NCBI GenBank assembly: GCA_003707065.3
Contig: PPXM03000011.1
Coordinates: forward strand, 434,001-498,000
Direction of reading: 5' to 3'
DNA length: 64,000 bases
DNA from: Trigonopsis variabilis
Lineage: Eukaryota > Ascomycota > Trigonopsidomycetes > Trigonopsidales > Trigonopsidaceae
In this document: positions 11,634 to 22,683 of the stretch, piece by piece
How the letters are laid out: each line of letters begins with the position of its first letter
How positions within the stretch are numbered: the stretch's first letter is position 1
Made by a program: the position numbers and the translations under genes
The notes under the pieces: generated by a model
The model's input: the letters and a program-made list of their open reading frames with translations, nothing else
What the model was told of the DNA's origin: nothing
The model's database searches: none

Positions 11634-13759
11634 ATGGTCCAACAAGTTGAGCAAGGTCGACAGTTGAACCCTACAATGTCCTATCCCATTGACCATGCTC
11701 CTCTCCCGGGTGAAATTCCCGTTCCTCACGGTGGTCAGCACTATACCACCGTCGATGGGTACTTGATTGATGATGTATCCGAGGAAGGAGGCTTTGAGCC
11801 TGTCAAGGCCCCCGAGGGAGATGAAAAAGAGATCTTCACCTCGATGCTTCGTCCAGATGATATCTATGATGAAGATGGAACTTACTGGGCTGACTTGTCT
11901 TTCCGCAAGCAAATTAGCTTTGTGAACAAGGTTACCAATGCCGATGTTGCCAGTGACGTTCGGTTCTTCTGGGATATGTTTAAGAAGGATCCCCTCGCTC
12001 CCGTTGGATATTACTTCCGAAATGCCGTTCTTCCTGGTGCTGGTCTTGGTTTGGAAGGGTAAGATATCTCGGATGGCATCGCAATCTAACATGTAGCTAT
12101 GTCTTGTTCTCTATCGGTAATATTTCTAGTTTGTTCTCTGCTGCCTGGCCCGAGTGCTGGAAGACTTACAAGGTCTGCAACAAGACCTGGGTTGCTGCCG
12201 TCACTTATCTCGAAGTTTGCGGTATTATTGTCGGTCAGATCTTGGTTGGATTCATCGGTGATGCTATTGGACGTCGAGTTGGTTTGATTCAAGATGCTGC
12301 ATTGATGTTGTTGGGTTTGGTTATGTTGGTCGCTGCTTGGGGTACATCTTTGAATGGCTGGGTTATCTGCTACGCCTGGTGTTTGTTCATCTACTCTATC
12401 GGTGTCGGTGGTGAATATCCCATGACTGCCACCTCTGCTATGGAGAATGGTACCTCTTCTAACCGTCTTTCTTCTGCCGACGATCGTCTTCATCGTGGTC
12501 GAAAGGTCTTGAACGCTTTCTTGATGCAAGGTTGGGGTCAATTCTTCAACCAGGTCATTCTTATCCTTCTTTTGCTGATCTTCCATCACGGAAGTGGTAA
12601 CCCTCCTTACAGCAAGGTCGCCACTCAATGGACTTATCGTATTTCCTTTGCCATCCCCGCTATTGGTACTTTGTGGTTGGTCTACTACCGTACTTACAAA
12701 ATCCCCCGTCGTGCTGCTTCTCGAGAACTCGAGCTCGCCAAGAAGCGTGCCTCTGTCACTGGTTATGATTACAAGTCTTTGATGCTTATCTTCCAACATT
12801 TTGGATTCCGTGTCCTTGCTACTGCCGGTGGTTGGTTCGCCAATGATGTCTTCTTCTACGGTAACAAGTTGTTCCAGAGTCAGTTCATTAGCGCCATCGC
12901 TCCCAACAATAAATCTGTCATGGTTGGTTGGCTCTATAACCTTATCAACATTGGTGTCTCTCTTGCTGGTTATTATCTCGCTGCCTTCCTCATCGATCAT
13001 AAGTTTGTTGGACGAAAGAGAATGCAACAGCTCGGTTTCCTTATGGACTTCATTTTGTTTGTCGTTCCTGCTTTCCACTACCATTACTACAGCTCAGTTC
13101 CTCATATTCATGCCTTCCAGGCCATGTATTTCCTCTCTTCGTTCTTTAACCAGTTTGGTCCCAACTCTGTTACCTTCCTTGTCGCTGCCGAGGTCTTCCC
13201 TACTCCTATCCGTGCTACCGCCCATGGTTTCTCTGCCGCTTGGGGTAAATTGGGTGCTTTGATGGCTTCCATTCTCTATAACTACATTGATACTCAAACC
13301 AAGTTCTATGTCGTCCCTTGGTTCGGCTTGGGTGGTATGGTCCTCACCTTTTTGTTCTTGCCTGATACTACTGGTCTTGATCTTGTTGAGCAAGACCGTC
13401 GATGGGAGTTCATTCGCTCTGGTCGTGAAAATGAATACCACGGTATTGCCATTCATCCTCGTCATTTGTCCCTTTGGGAGCGATTCCGTGGCAAGGCCAA
13501 GAACTATAACCCCGAACTTGACTTCCAACAGAAGGTTCAGGAGCTTCACAAGCGATGGGGTGCCATCCAAAAGGCTAAGTTCAGCGAGTCTGATAAAGAA
13601 TCGCTCGACACCGCTGCCCATGAACATGAATATTTCTCCGATGAAGTCCATAGCTACTTTGAGCATAATTCACCTGTCATGAAACCTATCAGAAACAACC
13701 AGCCTGGTATCTTTGAGAAGTTACCTGAGGCTGGAAAGGAAAATGAGAAAAAGGAGTGA
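11634..13759 (+). CDS. MFS transporter, Pho84/PHS-like (phosphate or metabolite:H+ symporter)
   Basis: 695 aa, twelve-helix major facilitator membrane protein. Exons 11634-12058 and 12097-13759. The 38-nt intron (branch CTAAC) restores GLGLEGYVLFSIGN at the first membrane helix. The sugar_tr-type signature GFIGDAIGRRVG lies in loop 2-3, and AAEVFPTPIRATAHG precedes helix 11. The segment GVGGEYPMTATSAMENG sits where Pho84 has GIGGDYPLSAT, so Glu replaces the Asp used by phosphate:H+ symporters. About 140 residues precede the first helix, and the hydrophilic C tail is long, making the protein larger than Pho84 (587 aa). The nearest family is the fungal Pho84-like metabolite transporters. Phosphate is a guess supported by the upstream E-boxes. 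Codon use is strongly biased (many GTC, ACC, CGT), suggesting high expression. Confidence 0.8.
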
Positions 13760-14300
13760 TTTTATAAACAATCTGGGTTATATATAGAGTTTAATAATAA
13801 ATCTTGTATGTATGTCAATTCTTTCGTAGCTTGATACTGGAGGGACTCTCCTTCACTTTACCCATAATTATTTCGACGAGACCTCGTTTAACCGTCTTCG
13901 ACTAGATGAGTAGGTCGAAAACATTGAAGGACATGTCTTGTTTTGCTTTCCTCGTGTGCAAATGAACTAATGCGTAATTTCTTCACTACATCGCATCCTA
14001 TTAATGATTCGGAAGACCTAGAGATTTTCCCTAAATGCAGCGACCACCTCTCTTGTCTCAAACAACGTGCCTATGGCTGGAGCAACGGCCGTAATAATGC
14101 GGGATCTAATAGGAAGTAGTCGAGAGCCCACGTCGTTTTTCGAAAATGCTACCAATGGTCTGGTCTACTTCAAAGGTGTGATACATTTGGGCTCGCTGGC
14201 TCACTGTTCAAAATGAGATACTTTATAAACAGTTCCTGTCTCGATTTAAAATACGCTGTTTCCCGGGATCCTTTTTTATATACAATACATATGAACCATT
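13760..14300. other. Convergent 3' intergenic region
   Basis: It holds the 3' ends of the MFS gene and MEX67. AATAATAAATC just after 13793 is a possible polyadenylation element. No gene is seen. Confidence 0.35.
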
Positions 14301-16103
14301 TTATCTTGAGAAGGCCTCTGGAGGCAATCTGCCCTGGCTATGGGAAACTTTGAATGATTCAAGCGCTTGAGGATAGTTGTAATGACTTTCTTCGAGACAA
14401 AGCTTGGCGAAAGTAGCGTTCAATCCTGTTTCTTGCATCAGTTGGGAGATCAATGCCAGTTGCTCAGTTGACAAGCCTTGATTCTGCAATTCTGGGGGAA
14501 CTGAAGACGAAGGTGGAGGAGGGGTGGAAGAAGGCGCGGAGGCAGGGGGATCTTTGACAAGCCATGCACTTCTGTCTGCGACATGGGCTCTGATCGTCAT
14601 CTGATCGGACACAATTAACGGCCGGTCGCTGGGAATGAGGATCCACAGACGATCAAATGACCGTTTCGATAACACTTCATTCCGCCTCCGATTGCTGTTA
14701 CCATTACCCACTTCTTGATATTCTCCATGAGCGACAATGGCAATGGCATGATCTCCGACTGTTCGGACGTCGTGCAGCGCCCAGCTGTCGATCGCGAATA
14801 GATCGGGCTTTGAGAGATCATGTTGGGTTCGAGGAATCTTTTTCATCAAGGTCTGAATCTGGCCTGGTCCTACTGCCATTCTGTCAAGTCGTTGAGTAGG
14901 ATTGCTAGTCTTTACTAGATTTCTTGAAATAGGCAAGTATTGACTCCAACTTGAGTAACCCATATTGTGTTGACCGAGTCTTGGGTGAATTGTGACAACG
15001 GAAACAGAAAAGGTAGATTGGGGGTCGTAAAGTGGTAAAAGTTGGCTTCTATCTGTATCAAACAATGCAATGTAAGAGCCAATGAAATCAAATGCGATCT
15101 GTTTGATCTGGTCTGTCTCAAAGAAATTCGGCTGCTGACTTATAGGCAACTGGATTGGCCGTCTATCGCGGATTTGCACACCATCTAGAACTTGCAGAGA
15201 AGAAAACATCTTCTTAACATCTTCTTTATAAGATGGAGACGAAGCGACGGGGTTTCCGCTAAGTATCAGCTCATGGAGAGATTTGAACTTCGTTCTCCAT
15301 GGTTCAAGAGTTTTGACTTTTGCAATTTTATTATTTCCCAAAGATAGATTCTTCAGATTCGGGTAAGTTAAGGCTAGAGTAGTGATTGGAGTGATATCTG
15401 CAAGATCGTTATTGGATAAATCGACACTGTCTAGCGCTTTCACTGACTCTCCTGCAAGCTTCATTAAAGCCAAAAACATCTTGGAGATTGTTGAGAGCGA
15501 GGCAAACATGCCAGCTGCCACCAACGTTTGATCAGATCTAATACTACTTAGATCCAGCATTTTAAGACCCGGATTGTATCGTCTAATCAAAAATTCTTTT
15601 AATAGTGTAATCGTATTCGTCGTACTGTTAGATCCTCCTTGATTTCGTATCTCAAATCGCAGTATTTGGCCATCATACCGAACTCCAGACCATTCCACTA
15701 TAGCTTGAGCTTTATCGCCATTAACAAGAGCTGTCGTACAACCCCCTCGAGTTTGAATCTATAGATTTATTAGATAATCACATAAGATGGATAAATATAG
15801 ACTTACATTATGCAGAACTATCCCACTTCGTCTTTTGATGAAGTCTGCAACATTTCCTGGCCGAAAACTCTGTAAATAGCCCTTGATTTCTATTTCAACT
15901 TGATTGGATCCGCGATTGGTCATATCAATATCGCCATCATTCTTCTTATGAGATCTTGAAAAGGACCCATTGTCGAAGGCTCTCATGGCAGAAATTTGTA
16001 GTGAGGCCGGTAACGAGGTATCCCTTGACAACGAGCGCCCTTTTCGCGACTTGGGAGGAGTGAAACTGTCGCTACCGACGTTAAAAGGATTCCTCCGTTC
16101 CAT
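14301..16103 (-). CDS. MEX67: mRNA export receptor MEX67/NXF1
   Basis: Carries mRNPs through nuclear pores as a heterodimer with Mtr2. 584 aa. Exons 15807-16103 and 14301-15758, with a 48-nt intron (15759-15806) that joins GIVLHN to IQTRGG inside the RNA-binding domain. Domain order is as in the family: basic and Ser-rich N terminus, RRM-like fold (about residues 55-130, VEIEIKGYL to ILRFEIR), leucine-rich repeats (about 150-280, including DSVDLSNNDLADITPI and NLKNLSLGNNKIAKV), an NTF2-like domain (about 300-480, beginning IAFDFIGSYIALFD), a Pro-rich linker, and a UBA-like TAP-C domain (LSTEQLALISQLMQETGLN ... NYPQALESF) that binds FG nucleoporins. Nothing appears to be missing. Confidence 0.93.
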
Positions 16104-16399
16104 GATATATTAGTGTGACCGGTATTTTATTGTATCTCTATGATGATAATTGTGAAGAGTTCATTTGAACGCTTCAATAAGCAAATATAACTGCTACGAC
16201 TTTGTCCGGTCGAACAAAGACTCTATCTGGTCTTGGTACTCGTGACAATATTTGATTCATAAGTACTATATTTATGTGTCACTTGGTTGGATATGCACAC
16301 TTATTGTTCGCCTTTTTAATCCTGTATGGACGGTTCATTGTTCGTAATTTCTGTCGCTGGGGTGTGGCACCTGGTTCATTCATCTGAACACTTTTCTCG

Positions 16400-18124
16400 C
16401 TAGGTGTTCTTTCTCTTTGCGGATACGCTGTAGGTCTTCGGCCGAGAGTATGGGCCAAGGATACCCATTTCATCCACACGAGCAACTCGGAAATACCAGT
16501 ATTCAGGGAAAGAATGCTGCAAATTAGTCCAAGACCAGGCTTCAGCATGGCGATGGTCTCGATCGTGAGCTAGCGCATTCTCTTCAAACTGGCTGATATT
16601 CCAAACAAAAGATGTCAAAGGTCCTCTATATTGTTCCAGGTCATTGATTAGAAGGCTATACGAAGGAGAGTTTTCGGACGAACTGTCAATGTCCCAGAAT
16701 ATGTGGAACCTCGCATTGTCGTAATCAAACCAGGTCTTGGATGAAACTGTTGGAGGTTTGATGTGGGCGTTTTGTAGCTGATCCCTGGGAACTGAGGCTG
16801 TAGGTTCCAGAAGAGAAGCATACCCCCATTTCGCAATTCCATTGAGGAAGAGACCCAACAGGAGGCCTTGATAGATGAGACTGGGCGTATTCTTCACCGA
16901 CGCCCCAGGAAGCAATAACAGCGCGAGGAGATAATGATGAAGTCGAAGACTAAGGCCTGGAAGCAACGAAAGAAGAACGAGGGAGCCCAGAGCAATTGTG
17001 TAGAATCGTGTCAGCTCCCTGGCCTGGTTGGTCTTGATAGCGTCTTTTGCTTGCTGAATGGCACACAATGAGACGATGCAGACGATGCAAAACGCAGTGA
17101 AAGCTGCACCTGGTAGAGTTTGGAAGTCGGAAAGGGTAAAACGATCAATAGGAAGTCTTTCAAAAGTATAGTTCATCAAAAGACCTAGCCAATAGGCCAG
17201 AGTGTAAAAGATTAAGGTCATCGGCTTAGCAATGGAAAGAATGGGCTGCGATATGAAGTGGAAAATGAAAGCTCCAATGAAGATAGTGGGAAAAAACCGT
17301 TCAATTCCAAGAGAGGTGAGAAGCGCAAGTTTGCTCGCCAACCCGGGTGGCACGTAAGGAGGATCAGATATCAAAGCCACCGTCCAGAATCCCATAACAA
17401 AAGGGAACCAAAACATAAATTTAGTAGATTGACCAGCAAAAGGAATGACAACCAAGCTGATTATCATATTGAGGGCAATCAGACTCAGACGATGATCAGT
17501 GCATCCCTTACAGGGTTCATCGTGTCTGAGAAAGGTAAAAGACCAAGGATAGAGAGAGTCGAATGGAAGAGACGAGATAGAGTTAAATTTGAATGAAGGG
17601 TAAGTCAGAGGTAAGGAAGCCCATTGCAGAAGCCCACACCCACCGTTAGAGTTGGACACTACACCCGCTTGGACCGCGGCGGCACAGACAAATGAATCTC
17701 CCCGATAATACCGATTACGAGGGTCAAGAGGGGATTTACCGGGCCCAATAATCCAACGATGGTATAAACCGGAAACGTTGCCTGCCCAGTGTTCGTCGTC
17801 GTATACCGTGGACTGGTAGGCACAACTAGCCGGGCAACGGAAAGCTACAATTCCCGCGCGTCCCACAGGAGGAGGTAGGACTCCATTGCATTCAAGATCA
17901 ATTGCATCGTACCGGCCCACTTGCCCCGTCCTTGTGTAGTGATGTGTCGTGCTGATTAACACCCAGAGGAACCATAGCGATAGGATCGAAATCGACGTGA
18001 CCAACCGACGACGGAGGCCCCGGGAAGGTACTTGCCCTGATTCAAGATCCACAGGCTGCTGCCATGACGAGGTCAGCCGACTAAGAGCCGATAATGATGG
18101 AGATAAAGATTTCCTCCGAGCCAT
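16400..18124 (-). CDS. LCCL-domain multi-pass membrane protein
   Basis: 574 aa from the first ATG at 18124 (the frame is open slightly further upstream without an ATG). One N-terminal membrane segment (about residues 40-60) is followed by an LCCL domain (about 75-180) with the conserved blocks GIVAFRCPASC, STVYDDEHW, YRGDSFVCAAAVQAGV and GGCG. A C-terminal region with eight or nine hydrophobic helices follows, ending in a soluble tail. This LCCL plus membrane architecture is a known fungal family of unknown biochemical role, found in endomembranes or vacuole-like compartments. Cys residues in the LCCL part suggest it faces the lumen or outside. Confidence 0.82.
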   Translation of the reverse strand: MARRKSLSPSLSALSRLTSSWQQPVDLESGQVPSRGLRRRLVTSISILSLWFLWVLISTTHHYTRTGQVGRYDAIDLECNGVLPPPVGRAGIVAFRCPASCAYQSTVYDDEHWAGNVSGLYHRWIIGPGKSPLDPRNRYYRGDSFVCAAAVQAGVVSNSNGGCGLLQWASLPLTYPSFKFNSISSLPFDSLYPWSFTFLRHDEPCKGCTDHRLSLIALNMIISLVVIPFAGQSTKFMFWFPFVMGFWTVALISDPPYVPPGLASKLALLTSLGIERFFPTIFIGAFIFHFISQPILSIAKPMTLIFYTLAYWLGLLMNYTFERLPIDRFTLSDFQTLPGAAFTAFCIVCIVSLCAIQQAKDAIKTNQARELTRFYTIALGSLVLLSLLPGLSLRLHHYLLALLLLPGASVKNTPSLIYQGLLLGLFLNGIAKWGYASLLEPTASVPRDQLQNAHIKPPTVSSKTWFDYDNARFHIFWDIDSSSENSPSYSLLINDLEQYRGPLTSFVWNISQFEENALAHDRDHRHAEAWSWTNLQHSFPEYWYFRVARVDEMGILGPYSRPKTYSVSAKRKNT

Positions 18125-20745
18125 ACCAAGTTCCTGGCCGAAAAGGTCCCGTTGCAACTATTCGGGATTAGGGGACCTTTGGCTCGTGCCCTGAGGACAC
18201 GCGAGCTGCCCAAAATGATTCCTCCCGTAAAATAAGCTTAAGCATCTCGAACATACACTTATCTGAGTTTATCTAAAAATCCAAGAGAAAGAGTTTTAGT
18301 GAAGCCTTTCGAAGCCCAAATGACGGGCACGCTGATGAGATAGTCACGCATTGCATTGTTATTCAACCATTGAGACAGTCGAAATCAAGGAAATTAGGAT
18401 AGGATGTCCGTATTTAAAGTCTCAGTCTTTTAGTTTTCGAGCATCTATGCATGCCGGACTCAATGAGCGGGAAAAGATACCAGTTTGCTCATCATGGAAA
18501 CGAGAACTTCAGACTTCGTCCAACATTGCAGTCCCCTGTTCTCATCAGGTGCACCAATTGAGCCCTATGCAGTTTTATAAATTAGACAGGTGTTTACCGC
18601 CTATAGGATTAAACATGTTTAGGACGGTAGTTATCAGCAATTGCGCAAAGCAAATGACTCGATAGTAAAGAGAGCCTGTGGGACCTCAGATCATGTACAT
18701 CAGAGAGCAACCAATACGCATCATTTGTAATAAAAACCTCGAAGAGAAAGTGTAGGCACGACTTATAGCTCTTCCCCTTAGATCACCAAGACATTTCGAC
18801 AAGGTGCGGCTAGCTGCTTGCTTTCTATATTCTTTTGCAGGCCCAGTTTGGCTTTTAATTCGAACTACGAGAATGTGGCTAATATCAGGCGTTTTAATTG
18901 TATTAGGGGGTTCATGTCTAGATTGTAACGCTCAAGTAGCCTCATCTACAGACCAGCATGAATGTGAATCTTTCCTGTAACAACCTTCTGCCTCAGGACT
19001 AGGAGAAAGCAGGACATGTACTTCAATCCGTATATTGCAAAGATCTCCGCTAGGAAGAAACTGCTAGTTGGCCTAATCGGGTGCTCGAATGCGGAGCCAA
19101 AAAAGACCATCAGGTAGCGATACCCAGATTCTCGGAACAATGGATGAAAAGAGCGCGTGAAAGTGCCGTGTGACCATATCCTCACGATGGCATGACTATG
19201 CTAATAGTATGAGTCAAAAAAAGTAAAGAAAACTGTCAACGTATAAAAATCCTAGGTGATGTCTGTGACATCTGCCTATCGTTGGTTGTTGCAATTAGTA
19301 GATCTATTTATTCTTAAAGACAGAAAGAACTGTGTCGCGACCATTGGCATTGGAAGGAAACTTCCCGGTAACCAAAGAAAACGCAATTGATTGCTAGCCA
19401 AGACTAGATCGGATGTTAATGAGATCGCAACCTGCTTGTCCATTCATTTTGCGCTGGTAGATGATCTGAGATCCTCATGACGCAGAGAAAGGTCGAGACA
19501 TCAGAAGCCAGGCAGTTGAACCTCATTGTATTGGTTCTGGAGAAAACTTTTTATAATCAAGTATGCCAACCCAGGCGCAGTAAAAACTATGTACACACAC
19601 ACTTGCTTCTAATCCCCACATCTGCTCCGCATCCTCTAATCTCTGACTCCTAGCTGAACAGCCGGGTTTTAGAACGCCAAGGCTCAAACGAGCGATGTTT
19701 GATGTCTGGAGCGGCGAAGTGATAGATAAGAAAGTTGCCCAATTTGTCAGCGCAATAGTCATCGAACACGCCATACAGACAACAGGGATCTTGGTTTATT
19801 TCAAAGAAAACCAACAAAGTCTCGGCTTAAAACGGAATATACTCTCTCACGTTTGAAAAGAAAGATATTCCTTTATTTTTAACCCCGAAAAGAGACTTTT
19901 TTGTCCGAGATTGTTAGAAACAGGTCGAAGAAGAAAAGTGTCTGTATTGGTGAGCCAGATAGAAAAACACTGTTAAAGACTGTTTAGTTATGCCTTGAGA
20001 AAATTTTTGCCATTAACCAGAACACCTATTTGATCAAATTTTACTTATCTTGTGTCCAAATAAATCATAGTAAAGATATCGTTTCTTACAACCGGCAAGT
20101 CTCGTTATAAGAGAACTACGAAGGAAACCAAGTTTCTTTGTTGCGCTACGTCATAAAGCCTTAAAGACACGGTGAAGTTACCAAATTGATGCTGTACGGT
20201 TTTATAATTACAAACACAATTCCAATTTTACATTTTTTATCTATTCACGTTATTTTTCTCCTATTGAAACTCTGTTGGTTCTCGAAAAATCCTTATCTAT
20301 GGAGCCTGCTTTGCCGGGTGACATTTTTGGAACCAACATGATTCAACCGAGATTCACTCAAGCCCTGAAACTCATCGACATGACTCAAGTCATGACTAGG
20401 ACGAGGCGGGGAGAAAGACGAAAAGTAAAAGAGAAGGTGAAATTAAAAAAGAAAGCCAAGATCCACTACGTAGTAACTTTTACCCCTTATCAAGTAGCGC
20501 TTGGTTGGGCATGATAGCTCCCGGAAAAACTCCCAGGAGCTTAGTGGGGGTTCCTCCAATAGAGAGTCCAGCCATCAAAGGGCAATAGTGAGATCATGAC
20601 CAAGGGTCACAACTGATGGGCATGTTACCTAAGCAGGGATACCGAGAGATAAGACTTCCTTTTCTGTCAGGCCATAGACAATCTATATAATGAAAAAGGA
20701 CCCCCGATTGTTTTCCTTGTGCTCCAAGCCTAAGATCCAGCGACA
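18125..20745. other. Long gene-free region upstream of the ammonium transporter
   Basis: 2.6 kb without a convincing gene. Open frames such as 18351-18665 lack an ATG at their start or any family signature. Several GATAAG motifs occur in the right half (separate entry). The size equals that of the gene-free region before the Pho84-like transporter. Confidence 0.4.
19725..20653. promoter_or_regulatory. GATAAG sites upstream of the ammonium transporter
   Basis: GATAAG or its complement CTTATC occurs at 19725-19730, 20044-20049, 20292-20297, 20486-20491 and 20648-20653. The last is 93 bp before the ATG. These are the binding sites of nitrogen-regulating GATA factors (AreA, Gln3, Gaf1 types), which activate ammonium transporter genes in many fungi. 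A six-base motif also occurs by chance, so only the cluster near the promoter carries weight. Confidence 0.45.
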
Positions 20746-22266
20746 ATGGAATCCTTAAACATGACTACTGGGGTCCCAGAGGTGGACCCCCAATATGATA
20801 CTGCTGCTGGAGGAAACAGTTATTTTTATGATGTGAATACACCCTACTACGCGGCTAATGCATGGGGTCATGTCGCCTGGATGTTGGCTGCTACTGCTTT
20901 TGTTTATCCCATTATTCCTGGACTTGGAATTTTCTATGCTGGTCTTGCTCGAAGGAAGGCAGCTGCTACATTATTGTACTTGGGCTTTGCTGCTGGTGCT
21001 GTCACTGCCTTGCAGTGGTTTGTCTGGGGCTACTCATTGGCCTTTGCTGACAACGGCTCTGTCTTCTTGGGAACCTTAAAAAATGCTGGTCTACGAAATG
21101 TCATCGCTGAGCCTTCTGGATACATCCCCGATGCCTTATACTGCATCTATCAGTGTATGTTTGCCATGTGTACTGTCACTATTATGATTGCTGGAGGTTA
21201 CGAACGAACTCGAATTCTCCCTACGTTGATCTTCTGCTTCTGCTGGGCTACTGTTGTCTATTGCCCTATTGCCTACTGGACCTGGAACGCCAATGGTTGG
21301 TTAGCAACCTTGGGCGCCCTTGACTTTGCCGGTGGAGGACCTGTGCATATGACTTCTGGATGTGGTGCCTTGGCTTTTGCTATTGTTATTGGACGCCGAA
21401 AGGAGGGCGTCCCTGGACAAAAATATGCTTACAAATACCCTGCTCATAACACCACTCTTTGTGCTATTGGTACCGCTCTCATTTGGCTCGGTTGGTTTGG
21501 TTTCAATGGTGGATCTGCCGGTAATGCTTCTGTCCGCTCGGCATACGTCCTCATCAACACTAACTTGGCTGCTTCTACCGGTCTTCTTGGTTGGTCTATG
21601 ATGGATATGATTTTCCGAAAGGGCAAGGTTTCTCTTGTCGGTGCCTGTGAAGGAGTTGTTGCCGGTTTGGTTGGTATCACTCCTGCTGCTGGTTTCGTGC
21701 CCGTCTACTTTGCTGCTTTGATCGGTTTCCTCACTGCCGTTGGATGCTATGGCTGCAACAATGTTAACAACTGGATCCGAGTCGATGAGGGTATGGAGGC
21801 TTTCAAACTCCACACCATTGGAGGTATAATTGGATCTTTCCTGACTGGTTTGTTTGCTGCTCGTTGGGTCGCTGCCTTGGACGGTGTCACTATTGGAGCC
21901 GAAGGTTGGGTCAATCAGAACTACCGTCAATTAGGTCTCCAGCTCGCTGCCATCACATCGACTTGTCTTTGGGCTACCGTTGTATCGGTCATTCTTTTGC
22001 TGATCATCAACTACATCCCTGGTCTTCATTTCCGCGTCACCGAACAACAAGAAATTGAAGGTCTCGACAAGCACGTCTTGGCCGATGAGTCAGTCGGTGA
22101 TCGATACCTCGAGTCTCACTCTGCCGATGTGGGAGGATCTGTTCTTACTGGTCTACAAGGCAACAACTACATGACTGATGTCGAACAAGCTCCTGCTGCC
22201 GTTCCTGCTCCTGAGTCTAGTACTGGTTCCGCTGTGGAAAAGGAGGATTCTCATAGCAATGTGTAA
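20746..22266 (+). CDS. Ammonium transporter, Mep2 type (Amt/Mep/Rh family)
   Basis: 506 aa, one exon, eleven membrane helices, plasma membrane. It moves ammonium into the cell. Family signatures include FYAGLARRKAA, DFAGGGPVHMTSGCGALA and the His-containing FKLHTIGGIIGSF. Both pore histidines (one in PVHMTSG, one in KLHTIGG) are present. Mep2 keeps both, while Mep1 and Mep3 have Glu at the first position, so this is a Mep2-like transporter-sensor candidate. The hydrophilic C tail carries many Ser/Thr residues after helix 11. The GATAAG cluster upstream fits nitrogen-repressed expression. Confidence 0.93.
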   Translation: MESLNMTTGVPEVDPQYDTAAGGNSYFYDVNTPYYAANAWGHVAWMLAATAFVYPIIPGLGIFYAGLARRKAAATLLYLGFAAGAVTALQWFVWGYSLAFADNGSVFLGTLKNAGLRNVIAEPSGYIPDALYCIYQCMFAMCTVTIMIAGGYERTRILPTLIFCFCWATVVYCPIAYWTWNANGWLATLGALDFAGGGPVHMTSGCGALAFAIVIGRRKEGVPGQKYAYKYPAHNTTLCAIGTALIWLGWFGFNGGSAGNASVRSAYVLINTNLAASTGLLGWSMMDMIFRKGKVSLVGACEGVVAGLVGITPAAGFVPVYFAALIGFLTAVGCYGCNNVNNWIRVDEGMEAFKLHTIGGIIGSFLTGLFAARWVAALDGVTIGAEGWVNQNYRQLGLQLAAITSTCLWATVVSVILLLIINYIPGLHFRVTEQQEIEGLDKHVLADESVGDRYLESHSADVGGSVLTGLQGNNYMTDVEQAPAAVPAPESSTGSAVEKEDSHSNV

Positions 22267-22683
22267 ATTATGATGGTGTTAAATTCTATAACTAATTATG
22301 TTCTTACGCTGCTCTGTAGCTCTATCATTTTCTCTGTACCTCGCGCGGCTATGCCATCAATCTTTGACAGCTATATATATCGGACTCTTAGTGCCCCCAA
22401 AACCGATGCGCCGACTCATCTATCAAAGCCGCGTTACCGCCGATCTCGGGGCAAGACCAGATGACTCTACCTCTTCTCAGTGAGTGTCATTTTTGCGTTC
22501 TGGCAACTTTACAGCCACTATCAAGCATCTTGATACTATGGTCTCTAAGATTTCTTTAATAGAGATATCCGTGGCTCGGAATTGTGGCCGAAGATCCGAG
22601 AGCCCGATTTCTCCCCAACTGCAGGCACGTGACGTGGTCGTTTCTATACTGCACCCTGCGACTCCGGATCCTCCGCCATCAAC
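22267..22683. other. Intergenic region
   Basis: 416 bp with the MEP 3' end and the promoter of the Q-rich gene. Short frames here look like chance ORFs. Confidence 0.35.

Noticed and set aside
9005-20745. tRNA genes in the two long gene-free regions
   Set aside because: No convincing B-box (GGTTCGANTCC) was seen by eye. A tRNAscan run would settle it.
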